Assembly (NCBI GenBank): GCA_036001225.1
Contig: DASYUM010000300.1
Span: 1-50,598, forward strand
Direction: 5' to 3'
Source: DASYUM01 sp036001225
GTDB taxonomy: Bacteria > Methylomirabilota > Methylomirabilia > Rokubacteriales > DASRDR01
Length of the DNA stretch: 50,598 bases
Under the pieces are notes generated by a model. That model saw nothing but the letters and a program-made list of their open reading frames with translations. It did not search any database and was not told where the DNA came from. Positions 1 through 8,485 of this stretch are shown here, piece after piece; positions within the stretch are counted from its first letter, which is position 1, and each line of letters begins with the position of its first letter. The translations under genes and the position numbers were made by a program.

Positions 1-290
1 GCCGCGGGGGCGCCGCCGGCCTGGCCGAGGAGGGCCGAGATGTCGTCGTCAGGGTCCGCGATGACGGCGATCACGTTGCCGACGGGCACGGTGGCTCCCG
101 GCCCCACCAGCACCTTGCGCAGAACGCCGGAGCCGAACGCCTCCAGTTCGATGTCGGCCTTGTCGGTCTCGATCTCGGCGATGATGTCGCCGCCCGCGAC
201 CCGGTCCCCCTCCTGCTTGAGCCACCGGAGCAGCTTGCCGGTTTCCATCGCCTCGCTGAGCTTCGGCATCACGACCTTGGTCACGGCCAT
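1..290 (-). CDS. pdhC: Pyruvate dehydrogenase E2 (dihydrolipoamide acetyltransferase), N-terminal part, cut by window edge
   Basis: The first 97 residues are a lipoyl (biotinyl-lipoyl) domain starting MAVTKVVMPKLSEAMETG, with the lipoylated lysine in ETDKAD near residue 44, followed by the start of an Ala/Pro-type linker. E2 carries acetyl groups on its swinging lipoyl arm from E1 to CoA. The start is the ATG at 288-290. The gene is transcribed after pdhA and pdhB, which fixes it as the E2 of that complex; a dedicated lipoyl synthase (lipA) heads the same operon. It is separated from pdhB by a 154-bp gap that holds a copy of the operon-junction repeat. Most of the protein (peripheral-subunit-binding and catalytic domains) is outside the window, so acetyl rather than another acyl specificity is inferred from the E1 genes. 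Confidence 0.88.
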   Translation of the reverse strand, partial: MAVTKVVMPKLSEAMETGKLLRWLKQEGDRVAGGDIIAEIETDKADIELEAFGSGVLRKVLVGPGATVPVGNVIAVIADPDDDISALLGQAGGAPA

Positions 291-320
291 TGATGGTCTC
301 CCCCGGAGAAGGTGCGTCCC

Positions 321-444
321 GAGCCGGGCCGAGAAACGAGCAGCCCTAGGACGCAGGCCCGAAGCGCGGCGAGGTGTATGCCGCATACATTGAGCCGCGC
401 TGAGGGCTGAGGACGCCGGGATGCGACGGTTATCGGCACGGCTC
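321..444. repeat. Operon-junction repeat, copy 1 (pdhB/pdhC)
   Basis: Fills the space between the pdhB stop (445-447) and the pdhC start (290). It shows the three blocks shared by all copies: left block GAGCCGGGCCGAG...GGACGCAGG, central hairpin at 375-389 (TGTATG-CCG-CATACA), right block CGAGGACGC...TGCGACGGTTATCGGCAC ending at the stop codon. It lacks the long GC hairpin module seen in copies 2-5. The flanking duplication is decayed: only GAGACC against GAGAGCC can still be seen. Confidence 0.8.
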
Positions 445-1431
445 TCAGGCCGCCCCGCAAACCCGACGTAGCGCTTCGACGATCTTCTCTTTCGACGGGG
501 TCTTCAGGCGTTCGAGGTTGCGCGCGTACGGCATCGGCGCATTGGCCCCGGTCACCCGGGCCACCGGGGCGTCGAGGTCGTCGAAGGCGCTCTCGGTGAC
601 GAAGGCAGCGATCTCCGAGCCCATCCCGGCGAACCCAGCGCCCGACTCGGCGACCAGCGCCCGGTGGGTCTTGCGGACGGAGGCCAGGATGGTATCGGTG
701 TCCATCGGTCGGAGCGTCCGCGGGTCCACGATCTCGACCGAGATGCCGTCGGTCCGCTCGACTTCCTCGGCCGCCTCCAGGACCCGATAGTACATGCCCG
801 AGTAGGCGATCGCGGTCACGTCCCGTCCCTCGCGCTTGACCTCGGCCACGCCGAGCGGGATCAGGAACTCGGCCTCCTCGGGGACCTCGCCCTTGACCCC
901 GTACAGCGTCTCCGACTCGATGAAGATGACCGGGTTGTCGTCGCGGATGGCGCTCTTGAGCAGGCCCTTGGCGTCGCGGGGGGTGGTCGGTCGGACGACC
1001 TTGAGCCCCGGCACGTGATAGAAGTACGTCTCCATCGACTGGGAGTGCTGGGCCGCCAGCTGATGGGCCGGCCCGCCCGGTCCCCGGACTACCAGCGGAC
1101 AGGCGAACTGCCCGCCCGACATGTAGTGGAGCTTGGCCGCGTGGTTGACGATCTGGTCGAGGGCCAGCAGGGCGAAATTGAAGGTCATCATCTCAACGAT
1201 GGGTCGCAGGCCGACCATGGCGGCGCCGATGCCGACGCCGGTGAAACCCGACTCGCAGATGGGCGTGTCGATCACCCGCCGCTCGCCGAACTTCTCGAGG
1301 AGTCCCTGGCTGACCTTGTAGGCGCCCCCGTAGATGCCGACCTCCTCCCCCATCAGGAACACGCGCTCGTCGCGCTCCATCTCTTCGCGGAGCGCGTGAT
1401 TGAGCGCCTCGCGGTAGGTGATCACGCCCAT
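445..1431 (-). CDS. pdhB: Pyruvate dehydrogenase E1 component, beta subunit
   Basis: 328 residues, full length for E1-beta. It begins MGVITYREALNHALREEMERD and contains the family blocks GEEVGIYGGAYKVSQGL, DTPICESGFTGVGIGAAM and the C-terminal transketolase-C domain. With E1-alpha it forms the thiamine-diphosphate enzyme that decarboxylates pyruvate and reductively acetylates the E2 lipoyl group. It lies 15 bp after pdhA, transcribed minus. The same family includes branched-chain 2-oxoacid and acetoin dehydrogenases; pyruvate is the likeliest substrate given linkage to complex I and lipA, but this is inference. Confidence 0.9.
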   Translation of the reverse strand: MGVITYREALNHALREEMERDERVFLMGEEVGIYGGAYKVSQGLLEKFGERRVIDTPICESGFTGVGIGAAMVGLRPIVEMMTFNFALLALDQIVNHAAKLHYMSGGQFACPLVVRGPGGPAHQLAAQHSQSMETYFYHVPGLKVVRPTTPRDAKGLLKSAIRDDNPVIFIESETLYGVKGEVPEEAEFLIPLGVAEVKREGRDVTAIAYSGMYYRVLEAAEEVERTDGISVEIVDPRTLRPMDTDTILASVRKTHRALVAESGAGFAGMGSEIAAFVTESAFDDLDAPVARVTGANAPMPYARNLERLKTPSKEKIVEALRRVCGAA

Positions 1432-1446
1432 GTCCGCCTCACCCCC

Positions 1447-2466
1447 TCAGGCGTAGACATCTTCGAGCAGCCACTCCGCGGGCGGCTCGGGGGAGGCGTC
1501 GGCGAAGGCGACGGCTTCCGCCACCCGGGCCTCGACCTCGTCGGAGAGCGCTTTCCAGCCCGCCTCGTCGAGGAGGCCCTCCCGGAGGAGTTGGTCGCGG
1601 AAGCCGCCGATCGGGTCGCGCAGCTTCTCCTGCGCGACCTCCTCCTTGGTCCGGTAGATCGCCGCCGACGGATCCCGCATCGAGTGGCCGCGGAACCGAT
1701 AGGTGCGCGCCTCGACCAGGCTCGGCGTCCGCGACTCCCGGGCCCGGGCCACTGCTCGGCCGACGCAGGCCCGGACGTCGAGGACGTCCATCCCGTTGCA
1801 GGCCTCCCCCGGCATCTTGTAGGCTTCGGCGAACCGGTAAATCTCGGTCTGGGCCAGCGCCCGCTCGATGGCAGTGCCCATCGCGTAGCGGTTGTTCTCG
1901 CAGATGTAGACGACGGGCAGCTTCCAGAGCGCGCTCAGGTTGAGGGACTCGTGGAACTCGCCCTGAGGGACCGACCCGTCCCCGAAGAAACAGAGGATGA
2001 CCCGGTCGCGCTCCTCGTAGCGGATGGCGAAGGCGACGCCGGTCGCGATGGGCAGGTAGCCGCCGACGATGGCGTGACCGCCCAGGAAGTTCACGCTCCG
2101 GTCGAAGAGGTGCATGGAGCCGCCCTTGCCCTTGGAGACGCCGTCCCGCCGGCCGAACAGCTCCGCCATCAGCCGCCGCGGATCGGCGCCCTTGGCCAGG
2201 GCGTGGCCGTGCTCGCGGTATCCCGCGATCGCGTAGTCATCGAGCTGGATCGTGGAGATCGCCCCTACCGCCACCGCCTCCTGACCGATGTAGAGATGGA
2301 GGAATCCGCCGATCTTCCCGAGGGCGTACATTTCGGCCGCCTTCTCCTCGAAGCGGCGGATGAGGAGCATCTGGGCCAGCAGTTGGCGGCCGAGCGTCGC
2401 ATCCAGGCGCCCGCCGCCGGCCGTCGTCGTCTTGTCCTTGATCGCCACCGTTCGCCTCCGACTCAC
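1447..2466 (-). CDS. pdhA: Pyruvate dehydrogenase E1 component, alpha subunit
   Basis: 339 residues. TPP-binding E1-alpha with GDGSVPQGEFHESLNLSALW (the ThDP/Mg motif GDG...N) and the phosphorylation-loop-like segment YRFRGHSMRDPSA. The GTG start at 2464-2466 overlaps the nuoK stop as GTGA, so it is translationally coupled to the complex I operon. NADH made by the complex would feed NuoEF encoded upstream. An acetoin dehydrogenase alpha subunit is the main alternative. Confidence 0.9.
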   Translation of the reverse strand: MSRRRTVAIKDKTTTAGGGRLDATLGRQLLAQMLLIRRFEEKAAEMYALGKIGGFLHLYIGQEAVAVGAISTIQLDDYAIAGYREHGHALAKGADPRRLMAELFGRRDGVSKGKGGSMHLFDRSVNFLGGHAIVGGYLPIATGVAFAIRYEERDRVILCFFGDGSVPQGEFHESLNLSALWKLPVVYICENNRYAMGTAIERALAQTEIYRFAEAYKMPGEACNGMDVLDVRACVGRAVARARESRTPSLVEARTYRFRGHSMRDPSAAIYRTKEEVAQEKLRDPIGGFRDQLLREGLLDEAGWKALSDEVEARVAEAVAFADASPEPPAEWLLEDVYA

Positions 2467-2765
2467 CAGCGCATCAGCGAGAGGTCGTCCACGCTGATTC
2501 GGTACCGGGCCCGAAAGATCGCCATGATGATGGCCAACCCCACCGCCACCTCGGCGGCGGCCACCGTCATCACGAAGAACACGATGACCTGGCCGTCGGC
2601 CACCCCCCGGGCGCGGCCGAAGGCCACGAACGCCAGGTTGGCGGCGTTCAGCATCAGCTCGATCGACATGAAGATCACCAGCGGGTTCCGGCGGACGAGG
2701 ACGCCGATCACCCCGATCGTGAACAGCACCGCCGACAGTGCCACATAGTATATCGGGGGAACCAT
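2463..2765 (-). CDS. nuoK: NADH-quinone oxidoreductase subunit K (operon 1)
   Basis: 100 residues with three predicted membrane helices, the normal size for NuoK. The second helix contains the conserved buried Glu in SIELMLNAANL and the third segment has the second Glu in AAAEVAVGLAI. It is part of the proton-translocating membrane arm next to NuoJ. The ATG at 2763-2765 lies 37 bp after nuoJ. In this operon NuoK is the last Nuo subunit: no nuoL, nuoM or nuoN follows, and pdhA overlaps its stop codon. Confidence 0.93.
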   Translation of the reverse strand: MVPPIYYVALSAVLFTIGVIGVLVRRNPLVIFMSIELMLNAANLAFVAFGRARGVADGQVIVFFVMTVAAAEVAVGLAIIMAIFRARYRISVDDLSLMRW

Positions 2766-2801
2766 CCTACGTCGCCCGCCGCGATTTCATCGGCGCGCCC
2801 G

Positions 2802-3293
2802 TCAGGTCGCCCGACGCTTGGCCAGCACCAGCGCCCCGACCAGCGCCGCCAGCAGCAGCACCGACGTCACCTCGAACGGAAAGAGGTAGTCGGTGAAGAG
2901 GAGCTGCCCGATCGTCTGCATTCCCACCGGCGGCTCGGCCACCGGGGCCCGGGCGCCGGCCTGAGGAAGGACCAGGACCACCACCAGCCCGAGCAGGCCG
3001 GCGAAGGGCAGCGCGAGCATCCGCTGGGGTCCTAGCGGATCGGGCCCCACTTCGGCCCGCCCGGGGATCAAGAGCATGATCGCGAAGATGAAGAGGACCA
3101 TGATGGCCCCCGCGTAGACGACCACCTGGGCCAGGGCGAGGAACTCGGCCCGCAGCATCAGGTAGAGCACGGCGACGCAGAACAGGTTGCCGACCAGGAA
3201 GAGCGCGCCGTGGAGCGGGTTGGGTCGGACCACCAGCCCCACCGCGCAGACGATGGCCAGCCCGGCCACGACCGCGAACGCGACCCATTCCAT
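2802..3293 (-). CDS. nuoJ: NADH-quinone oxidoreductase subunit J (operon 1)
   Basis: 163 residues and about five hydrophobic helices. The start MEWVAFAVVAGLAIV and the block FLALAQVVVYAGAIMVLFIF (the conserved NuoJ helix 3, site of the pi-bulge) identify it. Membrane-arm subunit of complex I. It follows nuoI by 13 bp and precedes nuoK. A second, diverged nuoJ lies at 35034. Confidence 0.93.
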   Translation of the reverse strand: MEWVAFAVVAGLAIVCAVGLVVRPNPLHGALFLVGNLFCVAVLYLMLRAEFLALAQVVVYAGAIMVLFIFAIMLLIPGRAEVGPDPLGPQRMLALPFAGLLGLVVVLVLPQAGARAPVAEPPVGMQTIGQLLFTDYLFPFEVTSVLLLAALVGALVLAKRRAT

Positions 3294-3306
3294 CTCGTCG
3301 TGCCGT

Positions 3307-3873
3307 TCAGTCGAGGCCCTTGCGGATCAGCGAGGGCGGGGGTGTCACCGTGGGGAGCCCCTCGGCTCCGGCCGGCTCCAGCGCCAGCAGGATCTCCTTC
3401 GAGTAGATCATGCCCTCCCGGCTGTAGGCCGAGAACTCGAGGATGCCGGTGTCCATCCGGATCGCGTCCTCCGGGCAGGCCTCCACGCAGTAGCCGCAGA
3501 AGACGCACTTGCCGAGGTCGATGTCGAAGCGCTCCGGGTATTTCTCGATGTCGGGGTTCGGGTGCTCGGCGGCCACGATGTAGATGCAGTGAGCCGGGCA
3601 CACCGTCTCGCACATCATGCAGGCCACGCAGCGGGGCGAGCCGTCCTCGCGCCGCACCAGCCGGTGCAGGCTCCGCAGCCGCGGCGCCAGCGGCCGACGC
3701 TCCTCGGGCCACTGGTAGGTGATGGCACCCTTGCCGCCGGTGAGCCACCGGCTCATGTTGCGGAAAAAGTGGGCCGCGGTAACCCTCAGTCCGATCAGCA
3801 CCTCGACCAGGTAGAACCGCTGGCGTGGCGACCGGGGGAGTTGCCGGGTGACCAGGACCGTCTTGGTCGGCAT
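3307..3873 (-). CDS. nuoI: NADH-quinone oxidoreductase subunit I, 2x[4Fe-4S] (operon 1)
   Basis: 188 residues from the ATG at 3871-3873, directly behind the nuoH stop (3876). Two ferredoxin motifs are visible, CVACMMCETVCP and CVFCGYCVEACP, which hold clusters N6a and N6b in the connecting arm between NuoG and NuoB. An N-terminal amphipathic segment and the block TYQWPEERRPL are typical of NuoI. The reading frame stays open upstream into nuoH, but that extension is a shadow of nuoH and was not used. Confidence 0.93.
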   Translation of the reverse strand: MPTKTVLVTRQLPRSPRQRFYLVEVLIGLRVTAAHFFRNMSRWLTGGKGAITYQWPEERRPLAPRLRSLHRLVRREDGSPRCVACMMCETVCPAHCIYIVAAEHPNPDIEKYPERFDIDLGKCVFCGYCVEACPEDAIRMDTGILEFSAYSREGMIYSKEILLALEPAGAEGLPTVTPPPSLIRKGLD

Positions 3874-3875
3874 CG

Positions 3876-4961
3876 CTAGAGCAGGAGAATTCCCGCCGTG
3901 ATCACGATGTTCAGCACCGCCAGCGGCAGGAGCCCGAGCCAGCCGAGCCGCATCGCCTGGTCGTAGCGAAAGCGCGGCAGCGTCCACCGGATCAGCATCA
4001 GGAACCAACACATCGCCACGACCTTGAAGATGAAGGCCCCGACCTGGAGGAGGACGACGGCGAGGTGAGGCAGCGTCCAGACCAGGCCACCCGGGAAATG
4101 AAAGCCGTCGGCGAACAGCCAGGGCACCTGCCAGCCGCCCAGGAAGAGAGCGGTCGTCATGCCGGCGATGACCACCGTCTCGACGAAGTCCGCCATCATG
4201 AACATGCCGAACTTCATCCCGCTGTACTCGATGAAGTAGCCGATGATCTCCGATTCGCCCTCCGGGAAGTCGAACGGCGTTCGCTTGGTGGAGGCGATGC
4301 CCGCGGTCAGGAACAGGACGAGGCCGAGCGGCTGCGTCAAGATCCCCCACTTGGGGACGACGCCCGCCCAGTAGGCCCCCTGGCCGCGGGCGATCTCCTG
4401 GAGGTCGAGCGAGCCGTAGACCATGCACACCCCCATGATGGAGGCGCCGATCGCGACCTCGGCCGAAATCATGAGGGCGGCGGCTCGTTGCCCGCCCAGC
4501 AGGGCATAGTTGCTGGCCGACGACCAGCCGGCCAGCATGACGCCGTAGACGCCCATGGAAAGCATGGCGAACACGTAGAGGATGCCGGCGTTGAGCGGGA
4601 CCGCCTGCAGCGAAATCTCCCGGCCGCCCACCCGCAGCACGTCCCCGAACGGGATGGTGGCGAACCCGGCCAACGCGAAGAACACGGAGACGAACGGCGC
4701 GGCCAGGAACAGCGCGCGGTCGGCGCCGGCCGGCATGAAGTCTTCCTTGGCCAGCATCTTGAGCGCATCGGCCAGCGGATGGAAGAGGCCCATCAGCCGG
4801 AGGCCGAAGATGGAGGCGCGGTTCGCGCCCACGCGGTCCTGCATGACCGCCGACTGCTTCCGCTCGACCCAGGTCATGAGCCCGCCCAGGTTGAGGACGA
4901 AGCCCATGATGAACCCCACCTTGGCGAAGGCGATCCCGAGCTCGGCCAGGGTCCCGGTCAT
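3876..4961 (-). CDS. nuoH: NADH-quinone oxidoreductase subunit H (operon 1)
   Basis: 361 residues, eight or so membrane helices. Contains NuoH signatures QDRVGANRASIFGLRLMGLF, ADALKMLAKED and FDFPEGESEIIGYFIEYSGM, the loop lining the quinone channel. It anchors the hydrophilic arm to the membrane. It is about 30 residues longer than the NuoH of the second operon (329 residues). A 106-bp non-coding gap separates it from nuoG. Confidence 0.93.
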   Translation of the reverse strand: MTGTLAELGIAFAKVGFIMGFVLNLGGLMTWVERKQSAVMQDRVGANRASIFGLRLMGLFHPLADALKMLAKEDFMPAGADRALFLAAPFVSVFFALAGFATIPFGDVLRVGGREISLQAVPLNAGILYVFAMLSMGVYGVMLAGWSSASNYALLGGQRAAALMISAEVAIGASIMGVCMVYGSLDLQEIARGQGAYWAGVVPKWGILTQPLGLVLFLTAGIASTKRTPFDFPEGESEIIGYFIEYSGMKFGMFMMADFVETVVIAGMTTALFLGGWQVPWLFADGFHFPGGLVWTLPHLAVVLLQVGAFIFKVVAMCWFLMLIRWTLPRFRYDQAMRLGWLGLLPLAVLNIVITAGILLL

Positions 4962-5067
4962 TCGGGTCCCCCCTCACCCCCGCCCCCTCCCACCCCGAGG
5001 GGGAAGGGGCGAGAGTGGAAGCCCGACCCTCCGCCGGGCGACGCGCCCCTGGTTGACCCCGGAGGTC
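4962..5067. other. Non-coding gap between nuoG and nuoH with C/G-tract inverted repeats
   Basis: A 106-bp gap in an otherwise tightly packed operon. It consists of C-rich runs (CCCCCTCACCCCCGCCCCCTCCC) answered by GAGGGGGAAGGGGCG a few bases later, able to form a GC hairpin. A similar C-tract/G-tract gap lies between the ABC permease and binding-protein genes (14540-14697). No RBS-like sequence or ORF of note. Confidence 0.5.
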
Positions 5068-6672
5068 TCATCCGGTCCGCACCAGGGCGCCGCGGTCGCG
5101 GAGCTCGCGGTACGTCAGCCCCCCGAACACCGGCACCGCTGCCGCCAGCTCGCGGAAGAGCGCCTCGGCGCGCGCCGGCCGCCAGTCCTGGCCGAGCGCG
5201 CGCGCCACGTCGGCCAGGATCTCCCAATCGGCCCGCGCCTCCCCGAGCGGCTCCACGGCTTTCCAGAAGCGCTGGACCCGGCCCTCGAAGTTCGTGAACG
5301 TCCCTTCCCGCTCGACGTAGGTGGCGCTGGGCAGCAGGAAGTGGGCCCGCTCGCTGGTCGGGTTCCCATTGGGCCCCTGGAAGACCACGCACTCGACCCG
5401 GTCGAGCGCGGCCCCGACCTCGATCTCGGGCCAGCGGCTTCCGAAGAGGTCGTGGCCGAAGATCCACAGCACGCTGAGCCGGCCCGCCTCGGCGGCGGCC
5501 AGGACGTGCCCGCCGTCCTCCTCGCCGGCGCTGCCGAGGTCGAGCAACTCGGCGCCGCGGCTATTCGGGTTCTTGTCGGCCCGGATCAAGAAGTCGTCCC
5601 CCACGCCCGGCTCCCGCGGCGGCACCCGGAAGTCGAGGTGACGGACCCCGAGCACCTCACGGAACAGCCGGCGGGCCAACCACAGGTCCTCGTTGGCCAG
5701 CTTCGGCGACAGCAGCACCCCCACCCGGTCGGGTCCCGCCGCCCGCACGCGATCGGCCAGCGCCCGGACCGCTTCCGGCCACGCCGCCGGCTCCTGGCCG
5801 CCGGCCGTCCGCCGCTGAGGAACCAGCAGCCGGGTCGGCGCGTCGAGGTCGTGGAAACCGTAGCGCCCCTCGTCGCAGAGCCACCAGCGGTTGACCTCCT
5901 GGTTGAATCGCGGCTTGAGGCGGGCGACCCGCCGCCCCCGCGACTGGTGGAGCCGCCGGGTGTTGGTGTGCACCTCGGTGTTGCAGCCCCGGGCGCAGCC
6001 CGGGCAGACCGACTTGCCCCGGTCCAGGTACCAGACCCGGACGCGGAAGCGGAAATCCCGGTCGGTCAGGGCACCGACCGGGCAGATGTCGATGACGTTG
6101 CCCGAGTACGCGTTGTCGAGCGTCGTCCCCGGAAACAGGCCGATTTCGGAGTGGTCCCCGCGGTTGAAGATGCCCAGTTCGCCGGTCTTGCTGACCTCGT
6201 CGCAGAAGCGCACGCACCGCGAGCAGAGGATGCAGCGCTCGGCGTCCAGCATCACATAGCGCCCGAGCGGAACGGCTTTGGGCTTGTGGACCTTGTCGTC
6301 GATCATCCGGGGCTCGTAGAGCCCGTGCTGCATGTAGTAGATCTGCAGCCAGCACTCCCCGGCCTGGTCGCAGACCGGGCAGTCCAGCGGGTGGTTGATC
6401 AGGTGCCACTCCATGACCGAGCGGCGCGTCTCGAGAACGCGCGGGGTCTGGGTATGGACCACCATGCCGTCGGCCGCCTGCGTGTTACAGGCGATGGTCG
6501 GCCGCGGCGCCTTCTCGATGTCCACCATGCAGAGGCGGCAGGCGCCCGCGATCGAGAGCGCGGGGTGGTAGCAGTAGTGGGGGATCTCGATCCCGAGCTG
6601 GCGGGCCGCCTCGATCAGGTTCGTCCCGGGGGCGACCTCGACCGGCCGGCCGTCGATGGTGAGCTTCGGCAT
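5068..6672 (-). CDS. nuoG: NADH-quinone oxidoreductase subunit G (operon 1)
   Basis: 534 residues from the ATG at 6670-6672 (MPKLTIDGRPVEVAPGTNLIE). N-terminal [2Fe-2S] domain (CYHPALSIAGACRLCMVDI), the NuoG His-Cys region with CPVCDQAGECWLQ, a 2x[4Fe-4S] part (CILCSRCVRFC, ICPVGAL), a CPGC...C motif near residue 215, then a molybdopterin-oxidoreductase-like C-terminal fold. It passes electrons from NuoEF to NuoI. It is much shorter than the E. coli protein (about 900 residues), having a reduced C-terminal domain as in several other bacterial phyla. Seven bp separate it from nuoF. Confidence 0.93.
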   Translation of the reverse strand: MPKLTIDGRPVEVAPGTNLIEAARQLGIEIPHYCYHPALSIAGACRLCMVDIEKAPRPTIACNTQAADGMVVHTQTPRVLETRRSVMEWHLINHPLDCPVCDQAGECWLQIYYMQHGLYEPRMIDDKVHKPKAVPLGRYVMLDAERCILCSRCVRFCDEVSKTGELGIFNRGDHSEIGLFPGTTLDNAYSGNVIDICPVGALTDRDFRFRVRVWYLDRGKSVCPGCARGCNTEVHTNTRRLHQSRGRRVARLKPRFNQEVNRWWLCDEGRYGFHDLDAPTRLLVPQRRTAGGQEPAAWPEAVRALADRVRAAGPDRVGVLLSPKLANEDLWLARRLFREVLGVRHLDFRVPPREPGVGDDFLIRADKNPNSRGAELLDLGSAGEEDGGHVLAAAEAGRLSVLWIFGHDLFGSRWPEIEVGAALDRVECVVFQGPNGNPTSERAHFLLPSATYVEREGTFTNFEGRVQRFWKAVEPLGEARADWEILADVARALGQDWRPARAEALFRELAAAVPVFGGLTYRELRDRGALVRTG

Positions 6673-6679
6673 GTCCGCG

Positions 6680-7975
6680 TCAGGGAGCGGCGCGACCGGC
6701 TCCCGGCTGGCCGGGGCGGACGTCGCAGGCGCCGTGGGCGATGTGGTAGTCGAATTCGGACCGGAACTTCTCCACGTACGAGATGTAGGGCCCGATGGCC
6801 CCGTCGTAGAAGGCGCAGATGGTCGTGCCGATGCCCCGCTTGGCCACATCCACGATCGTGTCGGGGTCCTGCGGCACCCCCTTGCCGGCCAGGATGCGAC
6901 CGCAGATCTTGTAGATCCACCCGGTGCACTCGCGGCAGGGCGTGCACTGCCCGCAGGACTCGTGGGCATAGAAGCGGGCCACCACGTAAAGCGCCTCTGG
7001 GATGCAGGTCGTCTCGTCCATGACGATCACGCCGGCCGAGCCCGCCATGGTCCCCGCGTTCCGCAAGCCGTCCACGTCCATCGCCACGTCGATTTCGGCC
7101 GCGGTCAGGATGGCCGCCGACGAGCCACCGGGGACCACGGCCTTGAGCACCCGGCCGGCGCCGACGCCGCCGGCGTGCTCGTAGATCAGCTCCCGCAGCG
7201 TCGCCGACACCGGCAGCTCGTAGACCCCCGGGCGCACCACGTGCCCGGAGACCGAGTACATCCGGGTGCCCCCCTGGCTCTTGGTGCCGATCCCGGCGAA
7301 CCATTCCCCGCCCCGGGCGATGATCGGCGGCAGCGCGCACAGGGTCTCGACGTTGTTGACCACGGTCGGCTGGCCGAAGGCGCCCTTGATGGCCGGAAAG
7401 GGGGGCTTCACCTTGGGCCAGCCCTTCTTCCCCTCCAGGGAGGAGATCAGCCCCATCTCCTCGCCGCAGATGTAGGCGCCGGCGCCCCGGTGGACGACGA
7501 TCCGGTGCTGGAACCCGGCGCCGAGGATGTTCGTCCCGACGAACCCGGCCGCCTCCGCCTCCCCCACCGCGTCCGAAAAGATCCGCCACGGGCGGACGTA
7601 CTCGCCCCGGATATAGATGAAGGAGGTCTCGCAGCCGATCGCGTAGGCCGCGATGAGCATGCCCTCGATCAGCGCGTGGGGGTCGCGCTCGAGGAGGTAG
7701 CGGTCCTTGAACGTCCCCGGCTCCCCCTCGTCGGCGTTGACCACCAGGTAGACGGGCCCGCTCCGCTGCTTCGGCACGAAGCCCCACTTGGTCCCGGTCG
7801 GGAACCCGGCCCCGCCGAGGCCCCGGAGGTTCGACTTCTTGACCTCGGCCGCAACGGCCTCCGGGCCCATGGCGATCGCCTTCCGCAAGGCTTCGTAGCC
7901 GCCGCCCGCCCGGTAGGCGGCCAGGGTGTGGGAGTCGGCGCGGTCGAAGTTCCGCGTGAAGATCCGCTCGGCCAT
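6680..7975 (-). CDS. nuoF: NADH-quinone oxidoreductase subunit F (NADH/FMN site)
   Basis: 431 residues. FMN/NADH-binding block GRGLGG-like segment LRGLGGAGFPTGTKW, the GAGAYICGEEMGLISSLEG signature and the [4Fe-4S] motif ESCGQCTPCREC in the C-terminal domain. This is the NADH entry point of complex I. It overlaps nuoE by one base at 7975. There is no nuoF in the second nuo operon, so this is the only NADH-oxidising subunit in the window. Confidence 0.95.
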   Translation of the reverse strand: MAERIFTRNFDRADSHTLAAYRAGGGYEALRKAIAMGPEAVAAEVKKSNLRGLGGAGFPTGTKWGFVPKQRSGPVYLVVNADEGEPGTFKDRYLLERDPHALIEGMLIAAYAIGCETSFIYIRGEYVRPWRIFSDAVGEAEAAGFVGTNILGAGFQHRIVVHRGAGAYICGEEMGLISSLEGKKGWPKVKPPFPAIKGAFGQPTVVNNVETLCALPPIIARGGEWFAGIGTKSQGGTRMYSVSGHVVRPGVYELPVSATLRELIYEHAGGVGAGRVLKAVVPGGSSAAILTAAEIDVAMDVDGLRNAGTMAGSAGVIVMDETTCIPEALYVVARFYAHESCGQCTPCRECTGWIYKICGRILAGKGVPQDPDTIVDVAKRGIGTTICAFYDGAIGPYISYVEKFRSEFDYHIAHGACDVRPGQPGAGRAAP

Positions 7976-8451
7976 CAGCGGAGGCTCTCCAGCACGTCGT
8001 CGATCCGCTCGCGGGTCAGCGGCCCGACGAAGTCATCGTCCACCTGCATCATGGGCGCGATCTCGCAGGCACACAGGCACTCCACGCGGAAGAGCGTGAC
8101 CCGGCCGTCGGGGGTCGTCTCGCCGGCCTCGATGCCCAGCCGCTCCTCGAGATGGGCGAGGACGTCCTCGGCCCCCAGCAGGGAACAGGTGAGGTTGTGG
8201 CAGACGGCGAGCACGTGGCGGCCGACCGGTTCCTGGAAAAAGAGCGTGTAGAAGGTGACGACCTCGTGGACGTGGGCGGGCGAGAGGTCGAACAGCCCCG
8301 CCACATACGTCTCGACCTCGGGCGAGATGTGGCCGAAGGTCTCCTGGGCCAGCCGCAGCACGGGCAGGAGTGCCGCCCGGCGCTCGGGGTAGAGCGCCTG
8401 GAGCCGCCGCACCTCCTGGAGATGCGCCGCTGAAAATGCGACCGCGCTCAC
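7975..8451 (-). CDS. nuoE: NADH-quinone oxidoreductase subunit E, [2Fe-2S]
   Basis: 158 residues from a GTG at 8449-8451 preceded by GGAG at a 7-nt spacing. An in-frame start at 8508 would overlap nuoD and has no better RBS. Thioredoxin-like [2Fe-2S] protein with ligands in CHNLTC and CLCAC and the helical N-terminal block GHISPEVETYVAGLF. It pairs with NuoF at the tip of the peripheral arm. Confidence 0.92.
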   Translation of the reverse strand: MSAVAFSAAHLQEVRRLQALYPERRAALLPVLRLAQETFGHISPEVETYVAGLFDLSPAHVHEVVTFYTLFFQEPVGRHVLAVCHNLTCSLLGAEDVLAHLEERLGIEAGETTPDGRVTLFRVECLCACEIAPMMQVDDDFVGPLTRERIDDVLESLR

Positions 8452-8485
8452 CGTCCAGCTCCGACGCGGATCGGCCCGCGCACGC

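Noticed and set aside
4962..5067. A seventh junction-repeat copy between nuoG and nuoH
   Set aside because: None of the shared blocks (GGACGCAGG, GTATGCCGCATAC, CGAGGACGC) is present; it is only C/G tracts.
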